A DNA stretch of 20,392 bases from Zygnema circumcarinatum (lineage: Eukaryota; Streptophyta; Zygnematophyceae; Zygnematales; Zygnemataceae): assembly GCA_037447605.1 (NCBI GenBank), contig CM074814.1:2383504-2403895 (forward strand), written 5' to 3'. Made by a program: the position numbers and the translations under genes. This document shows, one piece after another, positions 17,426 through 20,392 of the stretch. Numbering within the stretch: the first letter of the stretch is position 1; every line of letters begins with the position of its first letter. The notes beneath the pieces were generated by a model, which was not told the DNA's origin, did no database searches, and saw only the letters and a program-made list of their open reading frames with translations.

Positions 17426-18029
17426 CTCTCCTTCGTAGGGTCCGGAAACCGCGACTTTCTTAGAAGTGGCTACTTGAAGGCTGCCCAAGAAAAGTGCTCA
17501 ATCACGCACACTGGTAAACCAAGAATAAGATATCTTTCAGCAGTCGTCAGAAGACATATTGATACATTTAAAAGCAATGCAGGCCAATGGAAAAACCAGA
17601 AATTAAGAAAGAAGAAACTCTGGAACGGTGTATCTACAAGGGAACCAACCGCGCTTTGCACTGTACTTTTATGATACGTTCTATTTCAGCAGCCTTGTCA
17701 CTTCATAATGCATTGAAAAACCTAGAATTCTTCCCCTGAAAGAAAAGGTAGAAAACTACCTTATCGGTTTTATGCACAAAATATACAAGAACAAAAGCTG
17801 TGTCAGACTTAAAAAACGTTAGTATGCTTGTTCGTAAGTTTCACCTCAGAACTAGTACTCCAGTAATATCGCGATCCTTATGCGGCGGAGTACTTCCATA
17901 ACCTCTTCTTTCGTAACGCTTTTCGTAAGATTTTGTTAAGTCTGACACCCCCTACTATCTACGAGAGGGAGGTGGGGACCAGGGGGGAAGAGAATGAGAG
18001 GAAAAGAGAGGGAGTAGAGAGAGACAGAG
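17426..18029. other. Spacer between duplicated units
   Basis: No gene is recognised. A plus-strand frame at 17363-17674 spans the unit border without family features. From about 17960 a GA repeat begins. Confidence 0.45.
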
Positions 18030-18066
18030 AGAGAGAAAGAGAGAAAGGGAGAGAAAGAGGGAGACA
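17960..18066. repeat. GA-rich tract, 3' side of the F-box gene
   Basis: (GA)n/(GGGA)n ending about 30 bp from the F-box stop codon, so probably in its 3' UTR. A shorter version sits at the matching place in the left copy (about 16205-16235). Confidence 0.85.
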
Positions 18067-18097
18067 GTCCAATCGTCTGACAGTCCCTGCATGACAC

Positions 18098-19009
18098 TCA
18101 AACTTTCTGCCTAAGAACCAACGAGTCCACGTAAAGGCCGGACTTCCAACTGTCGTCCAACTGTGACAGCTCCACCTGCACCTCCACCTTCCCCAACCCT
18201 CTCGCCTCCTCGCTCTCTCCCACCTCCACCTCTCCCACTTCCAGCTCACTCCACTCCCGCCCGCACTCTCCCACGGTCTCAATCGTCACCTCCATCTCCA
18301 CCGCCCTCTCCTCCCCCCCGTCAGCCGTAACCTTGCTGTATGCCTTGCCCCGAGTCCAACTGAACATCACTCCTCTGGCTAGTCCCGGGCCCGGCAAAGC
18401 TAGCATCTCTCTTCTTCCTCTCCTCATATGCATATTGGGGACACGAGCACGGGTAGGATCTCTTGCAAGTCTCCACAAAACGGAATACCGCCCGGGAGGC
18501 AGTCTGCACTGCAGGGACGCTTCAAGCTTGAACCAGCAGACTGCAATGAGATGAGCAGTACGAGAAAACTTGGATCCAGGAATGCCTTCCTCCATCATCC
18601 AGTATTGTTTATGATCTCCCCATACAATCTCCATCCCCTCAGCCACAGACACATACATCTCCAGGCTTCTTGAACTCCTGCGGATTTTCACAATCTGCTT
18701 CCCTAAGTCGATAAGCAGGCCCTTTCCTGAAAGCAGGCGGTAAAGCTCCTGTAGATTTGAGTACTTCGGTGGCTGAGGTTGCGAATCATTGACATACTGC
18801 TGGTATCCTGCAGGCAAAAAATTCTCCCAAACAATATCCGACGCCGCTGCTTGCGACCACTCCTTGCAGACTTCTGCAAGACGGCAGGCGTCTTCAGGAC
18901 TCGTGTGCGAGAGAAGCTGCGCCAAGCAGAGGGCATCCATGTCCGCCAACCCTGTGCCGCTGCCAGGGGCGCCTCCTCCTCCTCCTCCTCCTCCTCCCGC
19001 CGCAGCCAT
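18098..19009 (-). CDS. F-box protein with C-terminal phloem-protein-2 (PP2) lectin-like domain
   Basis: A single exon of 303 residues from an ATG at 19009 in strong context (GCCATGGC) to a TGA at 18098. Nine consecutive Gly (5-13) precede the F-box (about 22-65: DMDALCLAQLLSHTSPEDAC, RLAEVCKEWSQAAASDIVWE), followed by LPAGYQQYV. The PP2 domain (about 95-300) includes GLLIDLG, YWMMEEGIPGSKFSRTAHLI, VCWFKLEASLQCRLPPGRYS, VLWRLAR and the C-terminal GLYVDSLVLRQKV. The order matches plant PP2-A13/PP2-B F-box proteins, which act as SCF ubiquitin-ligase adaptors with a glycan-binding-like domain. The target is unknown. The frame continues upstream to an ATG at 19159, but the added 50 residues are unlike the family. 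Lack of introns is worth noting, since related plant genes often have a few. A broken copy lies about 1.9 kb to the left. Confidence 0.88.
   Translation of the reverse strand: MAAAGGGGGGGGGAPGSGTGLADMDALCLAQLLSHTSPEDACRLAEVCKEWSQAAASDIVWENFLPAGYQQYVNDSQPQPPKYSNLQELYRLLSGKGLLIDLGKQIVKIRRSSRSLEMYVSVAEGMEIVWGDHKQYWMMEEGIPGSKFSRTAHLIAVCWFKLEASLQCRLPPGRYSVLWRLARDPTRARVPNMHMRRGRREMLALPGPGLARGVMFSWTRGKAYSKVTADGGEERAVEMEVTIETVGECGREWSELEVGEVEVGESEEARGLGKVEVQVELSQLDDSWKSGLYVDSLVLRQKV
18972..18996. repeat. (CCT)n coding repeat
   Basis: CCT repeat on the plus strand read as poly-Gly near the N-terminus of the F-box protein on the minus strand. Confidence 0.9.
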
Positions 19010-19141
19010 GGCGGAAAACCCGAGTTTGAGTTTGCAGGTTTGCAAACCCAAAGCCGTGGGCTCACGTCCCTCTCTCGACTCCGGAATCCAACAAAAGTCA
19101 TTTTGGGTCAAACATCCTTTTCCATTTTGGACCAAAACCTT

Positions 19142-19263
19142 CCAATGGAAACCTATCACGTGTACATTATGCCACGTGGCACATTGCCGTTGGAGGTGTG
19201 TTCGTCACGTCATCGCAACACGTTTCCTGTTCTCGTTGCTTTGACTTTCATTCCTGCCACGTG
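19142..19263 (-). promoter_or_regulatory. F-box gene promoter: back-to-back CCAAT/G-box modules
   Basis: CCAAT-N10-CACGTG on the plus strand (19142-19162) faces a minus-strand CCAAC-N10-CACGTG (19173-19193), with the two G-boxes 10 bp apart in the centre. A third G-box in a TGCCACGTGGCA palindrome lies at 19258-19263. TGACGTCA occurs further upstream at 19501-19508. The modules begin 133 bp before the start codon at 19009. Confidence 0.7.
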
Positions 19264-19590
19264 GCATTCGTACAGTACCCTACTTCAGAAAACGACAATT
19301 TGTACTGTACGGATGGGGACACGTAGCAAGCCGTACGATAACGGAATCATGCCACAATTGAGTGAAATTGCGTTGTTCCTGGAAATTTGTAACGCTTCCC
19401 GCTACATACGACGGCCTGCTGACGGCGTCTCCCATGTCATAAATAAATTGTGAATTTGATTTCCAATTTTTTTCTTGAATGAGAACCCACCCCGGTTTGA
19501 TGACGTCATGCCACGCAATCAAGTTTGCAACCAGCGCTGGGCGCCACCCAGTGGGGGGCCTCCAGTTTCCAAATCGCCGGAGAGGCCGGG

Positions 19591-20392
19591 AGGGGGTCGA
19601 TGACAGGAAGGTGGACTTGGACTTATCCAAGGAGAACACGCCACCTTTAGGAGAAAAAAAAAACAAAAAAAGGGGGGAGGAAAAGGAAATGCTTTCTTGA
19701 ATGCCTCCAGGCACATGACAGTAGGTGAAATCTCTTATGCATTTTTATTTATTTATTTACAATTTTAAGAGTAGTTGCAGCCCAGTTCTTAAACTGGATT
19801 CATACGTTCACAACAAGAAGGCTTTCAGTTGAAATCTCGGAAACGTGCGCGCAGGGACACGTCTGACTCGTACGAGAACCGTCAGATAACTTTTTTTTAT
19901 TTTTATTTTAAAATTTTGATTACATTAAAGGGACCCTAAGTTACAATCGCCGAATTTCTACCCCATGGCCATTGCTTGGCTTGTCAAGTAGCGACGTGCA
20001 TTCTTGGTACAAAAAAAAAATCAAAAAGGAAGATTAAGAGAAATAGCAACAAGGGATTCCACAGAAAGACACGCCATCGATACATGTTTAACATGGACAT
20101 CTTCGAATTTAAACTAAGTCCTTTGTCTGGGGGTAATTTTTGCTTAAAGTGAAGATCTTACAGGCCCAGAAACTAGCCTCATTATTGAACAGATCTAAAA
20201 AATGGACATAACAACCCTAACTACTCGCCTTTACAATATGTACAACCCTAAATCTACTTCCTCCCTCGCACATCCCACCTCCCTCGTCTCTCTCCCCCAC
20301 ACTGTCTCCTCCTTCACTGCAACTGCGCATGCTCCTCCCTCCCACTCTCCCACACCTCCCTCCCCTCTCCCTCTCCCTCTCCCTCTCCCTCT
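19591..20392. other. Right-edge region, no gene recognised
   Basis: AT-rich with several A tracts. On the minus strand AATAAATAAATAAA (19743-19758) offers poly(A) signals, so this may be the 3' UTR of a minus-strand gene starting beyond the right edge. From about 20250 the sequence becomes CT-rich and ends in (CCCTCT)n. Edge-open frames there are repeat-derived. Confidence 0.45.

Noticed and set aside
20218-20392. Edge-open minus-strand frame at the right end
   Set aside because: Gly/Glu/Arg composition produced by GAGGGA repeats; no motif or splice context.
1-20392. CRISPR arrays, bacterial operons, tRNA or rRNA genes, intact transposons
   Set aside because: None was seen. Genes are spliced and eukaryotic, repeats are simple or telomere-like, and no cloverleaf, rRNA stretch or transposase motif was recognised by eye.

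Overview
The window is nuclear DNA of a photosynthetic streptophyte (green plant lineage). Three things show this: a complete LHCB4/CP29 antenna gene, an F-box/phloem-protein-2-like gene of a plant type, and multi-exon genes with GT-AG introns. Perfect telomere-like repeats are of the TTAGGG type, not the TTTAGGG type usual in land plants. Simple repeats (GA/CT, CTGT, CAT, AT) are dense. Together these suggest a streptophyte alga or a bryophyte-grade plant with a compact genome. I cannot name the species from sequence alone.

Layout, left to right. (1) 1-527, minus strand: a GC-rich first exon encoding a probable type II membrane anchor, running off the left edge. (2) 528-1877: a divergent intergenic region with degenerate telomere-like, AGCGCT and CGATAC/GTACG repeats, ending in a promoter with tandem CCAAT/G-box modules. 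(3) 1878-3398, plus: a three-exon gene for a secreted plant protein resembling the Arabidopsis At4g14100 family. (4) 3399-4310: a convergent spacer ending in about 200 bp of interstitial TTAGGG-type repeat. (5) 4311-5768, minus: a four-exon gene for a plastid-targeted two-helix membrane protein of unknown function. (6) 5769-6962: spacer. (7) 6963-9345, minus: a nine-exon gene for a DNAJC8/SPF31-type spliceosomal J-protein. (8) 9346-10045: a 700-bp divergent promoter with a telo-box. (9) 10046-13063, plus: an eight-exon UTP11 gene (small-subunit processome). (10) 13064-14208: UTP11 3' flank (AT tract, strong hairpin), then the LHCB4 promoter. (11) 14209-15487, plus: the two-exon LHCB4 gene. (12) About 16200-19600: a tandem segmental duplication. 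The right copy carries an intact F-box/PP2 gene (18098-19009, minus); the left copy is a decayed relic with a replaced middle. (13) 19600-20392: no recognisable gene.

The most interesting signal is a shared promoter grammar. CCAAT and CACGTG (G-box) are separated by 10 bp, often with CTGC just before the G-box. It recurs upstream of the secreted-protein gene (three direct copies, one with a 9-bp gap, plus one inverted variant), LHCB4 (one exact, one variant) and the F-box gene (a back-to-back pair, and a diverged trace in the duplicate). A second theme is simple repeats read as protein: a CT microsatellite encodes a signal peptide, a TTAGGG-like tract encodes part of a plastid transit peptide, and a CCT repeat encodes a poly-Gly stretch.

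All exon structures were derived by reading splice sites and protein similarity by eye. Phases are consistent across every junction given, but no transcript data were available.
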